NCBI RefSeq assembly: GCF_000971235.1
Contig: NZ_BBMB01000012.1
Location: 124,001-188,000, forward strand
Direction of reading: 5' to 3'
Source: Demequina subtropica
GTDB taxonomy: Bacteria > Actinomycetota > Actinomycetes > Actinomycetales > Demequinaceae
Length of the DNA stretch: 64,000 nucleotides
This document shows positions 8,107-16,721 of the stretch, one piece after another. The position numbers and the translations under genes are program-made. Under the pieces are notes generated by a model. It saw nothing but the letters and a program-made list of their open reading frames with translations. It searched no databases and was not told where the DNA came from. Each line of letters starts with the position of its first letter. Position 1 is the first letter of the stretch.

Positions 8107-8954
8107 CAGCCGACGGGATGCTCCAGCAGCCGCCTCAGCGTCACCACCACACCGTGATCGACGTTCGACGGGGCGATGTACCGTGCCCGCGCCGCCACGT
8201 CGGGATGCGCGTTCGCCATCGCGAACGACAGCTCCGCGGTGCCCATCATCTCGAGGTCGTTGAGGTAGTCGCCGAACACCACGGTCTGAGCCGGCGTCAC
8301 GCCGAGCGACCCTTGCAGAGCGCGCACCGCGACGCCCTTGTCGACGCCCGGCGCCATGAGGTCGATCCAATGCCTGTCCGACACGACCACCTGGAGCTCG
8401 TCCGCGAGGTGCGCGAGCGCCGGGTAGGCGTCGTGCGCCGCATCGCCGAAGTCGTAGACCGCGACCTTGAGGACGGCGTCCTCCACCGCCGTGAGATCGT
8501 CCACCACCTCGAGGGCCGCGTAGTACGGCTCGACCTTGCTCATGAAGGCGGCATCGTCACGCTCGACATACGCGGACCGCAGCCCGCACACGACCGTGCC
8601 GACGTCGAACCCCGCGATCGCGTGACCGCGCACCGCCGCGACGATGCGGTTCATGGCCCCCGCAGGAAGGGGCGAGCACGACACGACCTCGCCCCCGTCG
8701 ACCACGAGCGAGCCGTTCTCCGCGATGACCACGAGCGACTCGCCCAGACGCGCGAACTGCTGCGCCAGGGTCGCGTGCTGCCGCCCGGACGCCGGCGCGA
8801 AGACGATGCCGCGCTCCCGCATCACGGCGACGAGGGGCCACAGCGCGTCGGGGATGCGCTTGGCCGCATCCAGCAGGGTCCCGTCCATGTCGCACACCAC
8901 CAGGCGGATGTCGTGACGCCCGGAAGGCACATGGAACGCGTCGGTGGGGGTCAT
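8106..8954 (-). CDS. HAD-superfamily phosphatase, Cof type
   Basis: A 282-residue HAD hydrolase of the Cof/YbiV subgroup, which dephosphorylates sugar phosphates and cofactors. Motif I VVCDMDGTLLDAA supplies the nucleophile and acid Asp residues, motif II is the SG of FAPASGRQHATL, the Lys of motif III is in GVDKGVAVRAL, and motif IV is FGDYLNDLEMM. The large C2 cap lies between. Start ATG 8954 has an AGGAGG site 4 nt upstream; the upstream ATG at 8978 lacks one. The gene is divergent from the peptidase C26 gene. Confidence 0.9.
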   Translation of the reverse strand: MTPTDAFHVPSGRHDIRLVVCDMDGTLLDAAKRIPDALWPLVAVMRERGIVFAPASGRQHATLAQQFARLGESLVVIAENGSLVVDGGEVVSCSPLPAGAMNRIVAAVRGHAIAGFDVGTVVCGLRSAYVERDDAAFMSKVEPYYAALEVVDDLTAVEDAVLKVAVYDFGDAAHDAYPALAHLADELQVVVSDRHWIDLMAPGVDKGVAVRALQGSLGVTPAQTVVFGDYLNDLEMMGTAELSFAMANAHPDVAARARYIAPSNVDHGVVVTLRRLLEHPVG

Positions 8955-9107
8955 CGTGCCTCCTGGTCTCGGCCCCATCCAGCGTAGCGGGGCGCTCCGG
9001 CGGCCCGTGTCCCGCCAGCAAGCGGCAAAGGCGTGGTCAAGGAAGCGGCCGGATCGACGCTAGATTCTGGCCAGGGGCGGGGCAGCCCCGGGGAGCACGG
9101 GGGGATC

Positions 9108-9821
9108 ATGGACGCGCCGGTCATCGGGGTCACGTCGTACGTCGAGGAGTCGAGCACGGGCATCTGGCATGACCAGCATGCGGTCTGGCTCCCCGACGCG
9201 TACATCGCGCCGCTCCGCGCCGCGGGAGCCATCATCGCGGTGCTGCCCGAGCAGGACCCGGCGCTCGCCGCGGACACGTTGGCGCGGGTCGACGCGCTGT
9301 ACCTCACGGGCGGCTACGACGTGGATCCCACGGCGTACGGCGCGGAGGCCCACGGCGAGACCGACGCGCCGCGCACGGCGCGGGACGCCTGGGAGGTCGC
9401 GCTGGTCGAGGCCGCCTGCGAGGCCGGGATGCCCGTGCTCGGCGTGTGCCGCGGCGCGCAGGTGATGAACGTCGCCCGCGGCGGCACTCTCCACCAGCAC
9501 GTCCCCGACGTGGTCGGCCACGACGAGTACCAGATGGGCGACGCGATCTTCCGCGAGCTCGGCGTGAGCGTGCTGCCCGACACGCTCCTCGCGTCCCTGC
9601 ATCCCCTCGAGCGCGAGGTCCCCATGTACCACCACCAGGCGATCGACGTCGTCGGCGACGGGCTCGTGGTGTCCGCGCGCAGCGTCCACGGCCTCGTCGA
9701 GGCGGTCGAGGACCCCGACCGGGCGTTCTGCCTGGGCATCCAGTGGCATCCGGAGCTCGACGGCCTCACCGCGGTGTGGGAGGCCTTCGCGGCCGCAGCC
9801 CGCGCCTACGCCACCCGCTGA
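9108..9821 (+). CDS. Gamma-glutamyl-gamma-aminobutyrate hydrolase family (peptidase C26)
   Basis: A 237-residue class I glutamine-amidotransferase-like hydrolase. Visible: the nucleophile elbow VLGVCRGAQVMNVARGG, the catalytic His and Glu in GIQWHPE near the C-terminus, and YLTGGYDVDP and MYHHQAIDVVG typical of PuuD-like enzymes. PuuD releases GABA from gamma-glutamyl-GABA in putrescine degradation; other members hydrolyse folate poly-gamma-glutamate. Start ATG 9108 follows a G-rich stretch (GGGGGAT). The hexamer TAGATT at 9062-9067 may be part of its promoter. No other puu genes are adjacent. Confidence 0.87.
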   Translation: MDAPVIGVTSYVEESSTGIWHDQHAVWLPDAYIAPLRAAGAIIAVLPEQDPALAADTLARVDALYLTGGYDVDPTAYGAEAHGETDAPRTARDAWEVALVEAACEAGMPVLGVCRGAQVMNVARGGTLHQHVPDVVGHDEYQMGDAIFRELGVSVLPDTLLASLHPLEREVPMYHHQAIDVVGDGLVVSARSVHGLVEAVEDPDRAFCLGIQWHPELDGLTAVWEAFAAAARAYATR

Positions 9822-9840
9822 GCACGGGCCGCTCGCGGGA

Positions 9841-10545
9841 TCAGAGCGCGAGCGCGATCCTCACCGCGGCATCGAACTGCGACTCGCGCTCGTCCGACGT
9901 CATGCTCTCCCCCGTCAGCAGGTGGTCCGAGACGGTGACCACTGCGAGGGTGCGGATCCGCTCGGCCGCCCCCACGGCGTAGAGCGCCGCGGCCTCCATC
10001 TCGACCGCGAGCGTGCCGTGCGCGGTCAGCGCCGCCGAGAGCTCGGGACGCTCGAGGTAGAAGTGGTCGGACGTGAAGACCGTCCCCGCGTGCACCGTCG
10101 CGTCGCCGCCGAGCCGTGACGCCTCCGCGACAGCGGCGCTCGCCAGGGCGAAGTCCGGCACGTGGCTGAACCTCACGCCGGGGATCCGGCTCGCGGTCAT
10201 GCTCGAGTCCGTGTGCGCGCCTGTCGCGATGATCACGTCCCGCACGCCCACCGCCGTGCTCATGCCGCCGGCCGTGCCGACGCGCACGATCTGCGTGACG
10301 CCGTACTCGCGGGCGAGCTCCGTCGCGTAGATCGTGATCGACGGCGCGCCCATGCCGGATGCCATCGCGGTGACCCGCCGGCCCTCCCAGGTGCCGGTGA
10401 AGCCCAGGATGCCGCGGACATCGGTGACCAGCTCGGCATCGTCGAGGTACTCCGTCGCGATCCGCTCGGCGCGCCGGGGGTCGCCCGGCATGATGACGCG
10501 ATCGGCGATCTGGCCGCGCTCGGCGCGGATATGGGGCGTAGGCAT
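9841..10545 (-). CDS. deoD: Purine-nucleoside phosphorylase, DeoD type
   Basis: A 234-residue hexameric-type nucleoside phosphorylase. Visible: the phosphate-binding N-terminus RVIMPGDPRRAERIA, the family signature around GMGAPSITIYATEL, the phosphate site VRVGTAGGM, the ribose/base motif VEMEAAALYAVG, and the catalytic Asp in VVTVSDHLLTGE. It cleaves purine nucleosides to base and ribose 1-phosphate. Start ATG 10545 follows GTGAGGGGC; GTG 10554 is possible. It lies 33 nt downstream of the PfkB kinase gene on the same strand, forming a two-gene nucleoside/ribose salvage operon. Confidence 0.9.
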   Translation of the reverse strand: MPTPHIRAERGQIADRVIMPGDPRRAERIATEYLDDAELVTDVRGILGFTGTWEGRRVTAMASGMGAPSITIYATELAREYGVTQIVRVGTAGGMSTAVGVRDVIIATGAHTDSSMTASRIPGVRFSHVPDFALASAAVAEASRLGGDATVHAGTVFTSDHFYLERPELSAALTAHGTLAVEMEAAALYAVGAAERIRTLAVVTVSDHLLTGESMTSDERESQFDAAVRIALAL

Positions 10546-10578
10546 GCCCCTCACCCTAGCGGCGGGCCTCGTCCCGGC

Positions 10579-11484
10579 TCACGCGTCCCGCAGCGCGAGG
10601 AACGCGTCGACATCCGCGGCCGTCGGGATCGACTGCGCCGATCCGGGGCGCTGCAGCGCCAGCGCGGCCGCAGCCGCGGCTCGAGCCGCCGACGCATCGA
10701 TCCCCTCCCCTGCGGCCATGCCCCAGGCGAACGTGCCGCAGAAGGTGTCCGTCACCGCGGAGCTGTCGAGGGCGTGCGCGACGATCGCCGGGAGCATCCG
10801 CACCCCGTCCGCGTCGGCGAGCGTCGTGGTGCGGTCGGCCCCGAGCACCACGGCGCCTGGGACGCGTTCCGCGAGGCCGGCGGCGAGGGCCTCGGCCGAG
10901 GCGCCGTCCAGCCCCGTCATCGCCGCCGCCTGGACCTCGTCCGCGATCACCACGTCGACGAGCCCCAGCAGCGCCTCGGCCTCGTCGGCGGCGGGCACCG
11001 CGTTGAGCACCACCGTGCCGCCCTCTCCCTTGACGATCGCGGCGGCGGCACGGGAGCCGGCGACAGGGACCTCGAGCTGCACGAGCAGCACCCCCGTGTG
11101 CGCGAGCACATGGCGCGCACGATCCGACAGCACATCGAGCGTGGCGTTCGCCCCGGGGATCTCGATCACGGTGATCTGACCCTCGGCGTCGAGCGCGATC
11201 ATCGCGGCACCGGTCGCGCCCTCGACCTCGTCCACGCACGGCTCCACGCCGGCCTCGGCCAGGCACCGCACCAGCATCGCGCCGTGGTCGTCGAGACCCA
11301 CGGCGCCGATGAAGGTGGTGCGCGCCCCCATGCGTGCCGCGGCGACCGCCTGGTTGAGGCCGATGCCGCCGGGGCCCACCTCGAGATCATGGGCCACCGT
11401 GGCCGTGCCGCGGTGCGGCGGCCGGTCCACCAGGACGCGGATGTCCGCGTTGGCGCTGCCGAGCACCGTCACATCGCGATCCAC
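10579..11484 (-). CDS. PfkB-family carbohydrate/nucleoside kinase (ribokinase-like)
   Basis: A 301-residue ribokinase-fold kinase. Visible: the N-terminal GSANADIRV, substrate loop GGIGLNQAVAAARMGA (usually GGKGANQA), and C-terminal signature LDSSAVTDTFCGTFAWGM. That signature keeps the catalytic Asp (TDTF) but has A-V-T where the anion hole is normally G/A-A-G. It probably phosphorylates ribose or a nucleoside, in line with the downstream deoD. GTG 11484 is chosen because CAGGAGG lies 4 nt upstream; the longer frame runs through the promoter region. A TAGTGT hexamer on the minus strand lies near 11550. Confidence 0.85.
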   Translation of the reverse strand: MDRDVTVLGSANADIRVLVDRPPHRGTATVAHDLEVGPGGIGLNQAVAAARMGARTTFIGAVGLDDHGAMLVRCLAEAGVEPCVDEVEGATGAAMIALDAEGQITVIEIPGANATLDVLSDRARHVLAHTGVLLVQLEVPVAGSRAAAAIVKGEGGTVVLNAVPAADEAEALLGLVDVVIADEVQAAAMTGLDGASAEALAAGLAERVPGAVVLGADRTTTLADADGVRMLPAIVAHALDSSAVTDTFCGTFAWGMAAGEGIDASAARAAAAAALALQRPGSAQSIPTAADVDAFLALRDA

Positions 11485-11624
11485 GCGGCCTCCTGTGGTG
11501 TGGTCACGCCTCGTCGCGTGAATGCCCGCCGGTCGTGCTCCTCTGGACACTATGAGGCGGGGCGCGGGCACGCAACGCGGCACACCGATGCGAGCCGACG
11601 GCCCGTCGCCGGGATACTGGGCGC

Positions 11625-12251
11625 GTGACCACGCTGCGCTCCGTCCTCTCCCCGCTCCCGCCTGCTCCCGACAGCCCGGCTGTCGCGCTCCTGCTCCACG
11701 GCTTCGGCTCCCACGAGCACGATCTGCCCGGGATCGCACGCTGGCTGCCCGCGGGCCTGCCCTGGGCCTCGCTGCGGGCTCCGCTCGAGATGGGCTACGG
11801 CGCCGCTGCGTGGTTCCCGCTCTCCCCCGACGGCGCCATGGATCAGGACGCCATCGCCGCGGGCACGGATGCGGTGTGGGACTGGGTGGATGCGCACCTG
11901 GGCGCCCGGACGAGCATCGTCCCCGTCGGCTTCTCGCAGGGCGGGCTGATGGCGCTTCAGCTGCTGCGGACCCGTCCCGATCGCGTCGCGGCGCCCGTGG
12001 TGCTCGCCGGCTTCGTCCCCGTCGAGCCCCAGGCGGCCGACGCGACGCTCGCCGCCACCCGCCCCGCCGTGTTCTGGGGCCGCGGCGACGCGGACCCGGT
12101 GATCTGGCCTGACGCGCTGGCGCGCACGCGGGACTTCCTCGCGGCGCACGCGACCGCTGAGACGCACGTCTATCCCGGGCTCGGGCACTCGATCACCGAG
12201 GAGGAGATGGAGGACGTGCGCGCGTTCCTCGAGGCACAGCTGCGCCCTTGA
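11625..12251 (+). CDS. Alpha/beta hydrolase, phospholipase/carboxylesterase family
   Basis: A 208-residue serine esterase. Visible: the oxyanion segment LLLHGFGSHEHDL, nucleophile elbow VGFSQGGLMALQL, catalytic Asp in GRGDADPVIW and His in GLGHSITEEE, as expected for the abhydrolase_2 family that hydrolyses short acyl esters. The start is GTG 11625. The hexamer GATACT (11613-11618) is 6 nt upstream and there is no ribosome site, so the transcript is probably leaderless. The gene is divergent from the PfkB/deoD operon and 46 nt before the methyltransferase. Confidence 0.88.
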   Translation: MTTLRSVLSPLPPAPDSPAVALLLHGFGSHEHDLPGIARWLPAGLPWASLRAPLEMGYGAAAWFPLSPDGAMDQDAIAAGTDAVWDWVDAHLGARTSIVPVGFSQGGLMALQLLRTRPDRVAAPVVLAGFVPVEPQAADATLAATRPAVFWGRGDADPVIWPDALARTRDFLAAHATAETHVYPGLGHSITEEEMEDVRAFLEAQLRP

Positions 12252-12297
12252 CGGACGTCGCGTGCGGCGTTCCCATGGTGGGGACGGGAGGAGCCGT

Positions 12298-13368
12298 ATG
12301 TCCCCACACGCGCATGCCCCGGCGGACGAGTGGGCCGAGCACGTGCTCACCGCCGCGTTGGGAGCGATGGACACCCTCGCGATCCACCTGGGCGACAGGC
12401 TCGGGTGGTACAGGGCGCTCGCAAGCGACGGCCCGATCACGCCGGACGCGCTCGCCGAGCGGACAGGGACCCACCCGCGCTACGCGCGCGAATGGCTCGC
12501 GCACCAGGCGGCCGCAGGGTTCGTCGTCGAGGCGGAGATCGACGGCGCGCCGGTGTACTCGCTGCCCGCAGGAGCGGCCGAGGCGCTCACCGACGGCGGC
12601 TCGCTCGTCTACGTCGCACCGATCGCGCGCATGCTCGCTGCCGCGGCGACCCAGATGCCGGCGTTGATCGAGGCGTACCGGACGGGCGGCGGCGTCAGCT
12701 GGGCGCAGCTCGGCGACGATGCGCGCTGGGCGCAGGGCGACGTCAACAGGCCGTGGTTCGAGACGATGCTGGCACCGGCGCTCGCGAGCGTGCCCGACCT
12801 GCATGCGGTGCTGTCGCGTCCGGGGGCGCGCATCGCCGATGTCGCGTGCGGAGCCGGGTGGTCCGCCATCGCTCTCGCACGCGCCTACCCGACCGCCATG
12901 GTGACCGGCGTCGACGTCGACGAGCCGTCGATCGCTCGCGCCCGCGAGCACGTGACTGCCGCCGGACTCGAGGACCGCGTCACGCTCGTGCACTCCGATG
13001 GCGGCGCCTTGGAGGGAACCTTCGACGCGGTCTTCGTGTTCGAGGCGCTGCACGACATGCCGCGGCCGGTCGAGGTGCTCGCGGCGATCCGCGACGCGGT
13101 GAAGGCGGACGGCGCGGTGGTCATCATGGACGAGGGCGTCGCGGACCATCCGCCGGAGCCCGGCGACACCGTGGAGCGGCTGATGTACGGCTACAGCGTC
13201 CTCATCTGCCTCCCGGACAGCATGGCGAGCACGCCGTCCGCCGCGACGGGCACCGTGATGCGCGCGCCCATGCTGCGGGACTACGCGACGCAGGCGGGGT
13301 TCGGCGAGGTCGAGGTCCTCCCCATCGAGGACTTCGCGTTCTTCCGGTTCTACCGGCTGCATCACTGA
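12298..13368 (+). CDS. SAM-dependent methyltransferase with N-terminal winged helix (Rv2258c-like)
   Basis: A 356-residue protein. Residues 1-110 form a dimerisation/winged-helix region (GPITPDALAERTGTHPRYAR). The class I methyltransferase core has motif I IADVACGAGWSAIALA, the acidic end of beta-2 GVDVDEPS, and motif IV-like VFVFEALHDM. The layout matches the mycobacterial Rv2258c group; the acceptor is unknown. Start ATG 12298 sits behind GGGAGGAG. The 3' end overlaps the convergent NUDIX-PIN gene by 7 bp. Confidence 0.85.
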   Translation: MSPHAHAPADEWAEHVLTAALGAMDTLAIHLGDRLGWYRALASDGPITPDALAERTGTHPRYAREWLAHQAAAGFVVEAEIDGAPVYSLPAGAAEALTDGGSLVYVAPIARMLAAAATQMPALIEAYRTGGGVSWAQLGDDARWAQGDVNRPWFETMLAPALASVPDLHAVLSRPGARIADVACGAGWSAIALARAYPTAMVTGVDVDEPSIARAREHVTAAGLEDRVTLVHSDGGALEGTFDAVFVFEALHDMPRPVEVLAAIRDAVKADGAVVIMDEGVADHPPEPGDTVERLMYGYSVLICLPDSMASTPSAATGTVMRAPMLRDYATQAGFGEVEVLPIEDFAFFRFYRLHH

Positions 13369-14246
13369 CGGGGCGCGACGGCGTCCAGGTGGGCGAGGAG
13401 CCACCCCGCGCCCCTGGTCTCGGCGCCGCCGGCGACCCGTCCCGCGAGTCCCCGGTCCGAGGTCACGACGGTGACGGCGTGCCCGGCGGCTGCGAGTGCC
13501 GCCGCCTCGGCCACGATCGCATCGTCCCCGGCGGCTGGCGCGTCGCGCACCTCGACCCCGGTCGCGGCGGGGACGCCGCGAGCTGCGCCCTCGACCACCG
13601 CGACGATGCGCGGGTACCAGCGGTCGAGCCCCGGGCCCGCGTCGGGGATGCCCGACGCGGCGAGCACCGAGAGGCGCGCCACGAGCCGCGACGCGGCACC
13701 CCTGCGATCGCGCCACCAGCCGTCGGGCACGGATCCCACCACATTGGCCGCGTCCACCACGATCGCGGGGCGATGCGCGAGGGCGCTCCGGAGCGTGGGC
13801 CACGACCGGGCGAAGCCCGGGTGGAGGTTACGGCGATCGACCTCGTCCACGGCGATCCAGGCGAGCTCCAGGCTCTCGGTGTCGCCGGCGACCGGGTCGA
13901 ACGGATCCCGAGCGTGGGCCACCACCGTGGTGTAGGTCCAGACCGCGAGATCGAGCACGTGGACGCCCACCGGGTGCACGGCGGACGCGGGCACCCCCGC
14001 CTCCTCGTGGGCCTCGCGGAGCGCCGCGTCCAACGCCTCCTCACCCGCGTGGCGCGCACCGCCCGGGATGCCCCAGGTGCCACCGTGGTGGCTCCACTCC
14101 GCACGATGCTGGAGGAGGACGCCACGGTCGGGTGAATGGACGAGCAGACCCGCGGCCCCGAACGCTCCCCAGTAGCGGGTGCCGTCGGGTGCGTACGCCC
14201 AGTTGTCGCCCGGGTCGCGATCCGCGGGCAGCGGGGGCGGCCTCAC
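13362..14246 (-). CDS. NUDIX hydrolase fused to a C-terminal NYN/PIN-like nuclease domain
   Basis: A 294-residue two-domain protein. Residues 20-150 are a NUDIX domain with a perfect NUDIX box (G-x5-E-x7-RE-x2-EE-x-G in GARHAGEEALDAALREAHEE). Residues 155-290 look like a PIN/NYN nuclease: AIVVDAANVVGS with the first Asp and Asn, AAGDDAIVAEA with central acidic residues, and VTSDRGLAGRV with the last Asp. Together they could hydrolyse a nucleotide derivative and cleave RNA. GTG 14246 overlaps the stop of the upstream DUF2254 gene (GTGA), so the two are coupled. Confidence 0.8.
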   Translation of the reverse strand: MRPPPLPADRDPGDNWAYAPDGTRYWGAFGAAGLLVHSPDRGVLLQHRAEWSHHGGTWGIPGGARHAGEEALDAALREAHEEAGVPASAVHPVGVHVLDLAVWTYTTVVAHARDPFDPVAGDTESLELAWIAVDEVDRRNLHPGFARSWPTLRSALAHRPAIVVDAANVVGSVPDGWWRDRRGAASRLVARLSVLAASGIPDAGPGLDRWYPRIVAVVEGAARGVPAATGVEVRDAPAAGDDAIVAEAAALAAAGHAVTVVTSDRGLAGRVAGGAETRGAGWLLAHLDAVAPRQ

Positions 14247-15478
14247 GCGCGCCTCTCGCCGCGCGCCGCCGCGGCGGCGTCCTTCGCCAGCGCGACGTCC
14301 CGCGGATCGGAGAGCGCGGCGAGCGCGCGACGCTCGGCGCGCTCCGAGGCGCGGCGCAGCGTCGCGGCCGCCTCCGCGTCGGCGACGCGCGCGAGCCCGC
14401 CCAGCGCACGCTGGACGCGGAGCGCGACCTCGACCAGGTGCGCGCCGTCACGCGCGATCGGCCGGATGCCGTCCTCGACCAGGTCGGCGAAGTCGACCTC
14501 GGGCACGTGGACGCGGGGATGATCGACGCCGCCCTCCACCTGCGCGCACAGGTGCTCCGTCAGCACCCGCTGGATCGCGTTGAGCACCTCGACGGCGGTG
14601 CCCGGATCGTTGGTCGACGGCGACAGCGCGCGACTGCCGATCTCGCCCAGCGCCACGAGCCCGAGCCGCGGGTCCTGGTCGTAGGTGCGATGCCGTGCGA
14701 CGGTGAAGGCCGCGCGGACCTCGTCGGCCACGGCATCGTCGTGCGCTGCGCTCACCCGGGCCAGGGCCTCGCCGCGTGCGACCGGTGCACCGGCCCGCGC
14801 GAGCACGTGCACCGCGCCGCCGGCGCGCTCGGCCGCCGCGTCGAGCGCGACGATGTCGACGTGCGTGACCACACCGGCGCGCTCGGCGAGGACGGGCCAC
14901 GCGCCCGCGGGGATCGCGACGGCCGCGGCTCCCCCCAGGCGAGGGCGCCTGGCCGCGGCGCCGACGGTCGCGCACGCCGCGTCCTCGACCCGATCGACCA
15001 CGTCGGCCATGCGGCCGAACGCGACCAGGTGCTGGATCCACCGCAGGAGCGTGACGACCACGCTCGCGACGACGACGAGCGTGCCGGCGTAGAGCACGAT
15101 GCGGCCGTCGTCCCCGTAGTAGTCCGTGGACAGGGCCGCGATCCCGACGATCGCGAACACGAAGGCACCCAGGAACGTCGACAGGGCCTGCTGAGAGGTC
15201 TGGTCCTCGATCAGCAGCTGGGTCGCACGGGGCGTCGCGACCGCGGCGGCCGACGCGTACACCGAGACCATGACCGTGAGCGAGAACGTCGTGACCGCGA
15301 GCATCGAGGTCGCAAGGATCTGCAGGAGGGTCTGGACCGAACCCTGCCCGAGGTCGAGCGACACGAGCCCGCCGAGCCGCGAGCCGACCACCCCCGCGAG
15401 CAGCGCGAGCAGCACCGCGCCCACCGTGAACAGCGCGAGCCGGAACCACACGCGGCGGCGCAGCGCCGCGATGGTCAT
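14243..15478 (-). CDS. DUF2254 family membrane protein
   Basis: A 411-residue protein. The N-terminal 140 residues contain four hydrophobic segments and the rest is cytoplasmic. The family hallmark ALSPSTNDPGTAVEVLNAI is present near residue 265, and LRWIQHLVAFGRMADVVDRV follows the last membrane helix as in other DUF2254 proteins. The function is unknown. Start ATG 15478 has GAAGG about 10 nt upstream. Its stop overlaps the GTG of the NUDIX-PIN gene, and it is divergent from the glutathione peroxidase gene. Confidence 0.85.
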   Translation of the reverse strand: MTIAALRRRVWFRLALFTVGAVLLALLAGVVGSRLGGLVSLDLGQGSVQTLLQILATSMLAVTTFSLTVMVSVYASAAAVATPRATQLLIEDQTSQQALSTFLGAFVFAIVGIAALSTDYYGDDGRIVLYAGTLVVVASVVVTLLRWIQHLVAFGRMADVVDRVEDAACATVGAAARRPRLGGAAAVAIPAGAWPVLAERAGVVTHVDIVALDAAAERAGGAVHVLARAGAPVARGEALARVSAAHDDAVADEVRAAFTVARHRTYDQDPRLGLVALGEIGSRALSPSTNDPGTAVEVLNAIQRVLTEHLCAQVEGGVDHPRVHVPEVDFADLVEDGIRPIARDGAHLVEVALRVQRALGGLARVADAEAAATLRRASERAERRALAALSDPRDVALAKDAAAAARGERRA

Positions 15479-15583
15479 CCGCCAGCCTTCTCGACGCACC
15501 CGGCCTCCTCATGCCGCCTCGGGACCATCCTGCCCGGGGGTCCGAGGGTTCTGCGCGTTGCCGCGCCGCGTCAGAATGGCTCC

Positions 15584-16066
15584 ATGACCACGCTTCACGA
15601 CTTCAGCGCCGCCGCGCTCGACGGCACGACCCGCGACCTGGCCGACTACGCCGGCAACGTGGTGCTCGTGGTCAACACCGCATCGAGGTGCGGGCTGACC
15701 CCGCAGTTCGAGGGCCTCGAGGCGCTCTACCGCGAGCTCGCACCGGCGGGGCTCGTGGTGCTCGGCTTCCCCTGCAACCAGTTCGCCGGGCAGGAGCCCG
15801 GCAGCGCCGAGGAGATCGGAGAGTTCTGCACGCGCAACTACGGCGTGACGTTCCCGATGTTCGCGCGGATCGACGTCAACGGCAGGAACGCTGATCCGAT
15901 CTACCGGTGGCTCAAGTCGCAGACCCGCTCGATCACGGGCGGCGCGATCAAGTGGAACTTCACCAAGTTCCTGGTGGGCCGCGACGGCCGCGTCATCGCG
16001 CGCTTCTCCCCCACCACGGAGCCCGCGGCGCTCGCCGCGGAGATCCGGGACGCGCTCGCGGCCTGA
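15584..16066 (+). CDS. Glutathione peroxidase family (thioredoxin-type Cys peroxidase)
   Basis: A 160-residue thioredoxin-fold peroxidase with the complete triad: peroxidatic Cys in NTASRCGLTPQ, Gln in GFPCNQFAGQEPG and Trp in KWNFTKFLV. Bacterial Cys homologues are usually reduced by thioredoxin rather than glutathione, which suits an actinobacterium lacking glutathione. The second Cys in FPCNQF may act in resolution. Start ATG 15584 has CAGAAT (15572-15577) 6 nt upstream and no ribosome site, so it is probably leaderless. It converges on the YitT gene. Confidence 0.92.
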   Translation: MTTLHDFSAAALDGTTRDLADYAGNVVLVVNTASRCGLTPQFEGLEALYRELAPAGLVVLGFPCNQFAGQEPGSAEEIGEFCTRNYGVTFPMFARIDVNGRNADPIYRWLKSQTRSITGGAIKWNFTKFLVGRDGRVIARFSPTTEPAALAAEIRDALAA

Positions 16067-16072
16067 GGCGCA

Positions 16073-16690
16073 TCAGCCGAAGTAGCGCCCCGGACGGTGG
16101 TTGATCGCGACCACCAGGTTGAGAAGCACGCCGCCGACGATCGACACGAGCAGGATGCGCCACTCGACCAGCGCGACCGAGGCCGCGATCACGCACGCGT
16201 CGAGCGCGAGCTGGACGTAGCCTGCACGCCAGCCGCGGGTCTGCTGGAGCCACTGGGCGAGGATGCCGAAGCCGCCCGCGCTCGCGCCGTGGCGGAACAG
16301 GACGATCATGCCGGTGCCGACCGCGAGGCCCGCGAAGATGGCCGCGTACATCGGCTGCAGCGATGACACGTCGATGAAGTGCGGGTGCAGTCCGACGCCG
16401 ATCGAGATGAGGCCCACCGCGACGAGCGTCTTGACGGTGAAGGCCCAGCCCAGGCGTCGCACCGCGAGCCAGTAGAACGGAAGGTTGATCGCGAAGTAGA
16501 CCAGGCCCAGCGACCAGCCGGTGACGTAGCTCGTGAGGAACGAGACACCCGCGAGGCCGCCGGTGACGCCGTCGATGGCGCTGAGCAGGTACATGCCCCA
16601 GGACATGAGGAACGCGCCCGTGGGGATCGCGAGCACGTCCTCCCACACCGCGTGGGGCTTGATCTCGGCGGGCGGCTCGACGACGGTCAC
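16073..16690 (-). CDS. YitT family membrane protein
   Basis: A 205-residue protein with five or six transmembrane helices. The pattern GTGMIVLFRHGASAGGFGIL with following LQQTRGWRAGYVQLALD is characteristic of the YitT/DUF161 family, whose function is unknown. The start is GTG 16690 behind an AGGAGG site (complement of 16697-16702). It follows the MFS gene on the same strand by 31 nt and may be cotranscribed with it. It converges on the peroxidase gene with a 6-nt gap. Confidence 0.82.
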   Translation of the reverse strand: MTVVEPPAEIKPHAVWEDVLAIPTGAFLMSWGMYLLSAIDGVTGGLAGVSFLTSYVTGWSLGLVYFAINLPFYWLAVRRLGWAFTVKTLVAVGLISIGVGLHPHFIDVSSLQPMYAAIFAGLAVGTGMIVLFRHGASAGGFGILAQWLQQTRGWRAGYVQLALDACVIAASVALVEWRILLVSIVGGVLLNLVVAINHRPGRYFG

Positions 16691-16721
16691 GTTCTTCCTC
16701 CTGGGACGATGCGGGGCCGCG

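Noticed and set aside
10579..11484. Loss of the catalytic Asp in the PfkB kinase
   Set aside because: A first alignment of DTFCGTF to the GAGD motif suggested a missing base. Realigning to the ribokinase pattern DTTAAGDTFCGTF shows LDSSAVTDTFCGTF with the Asp retained; only the anion-hole residues differ.
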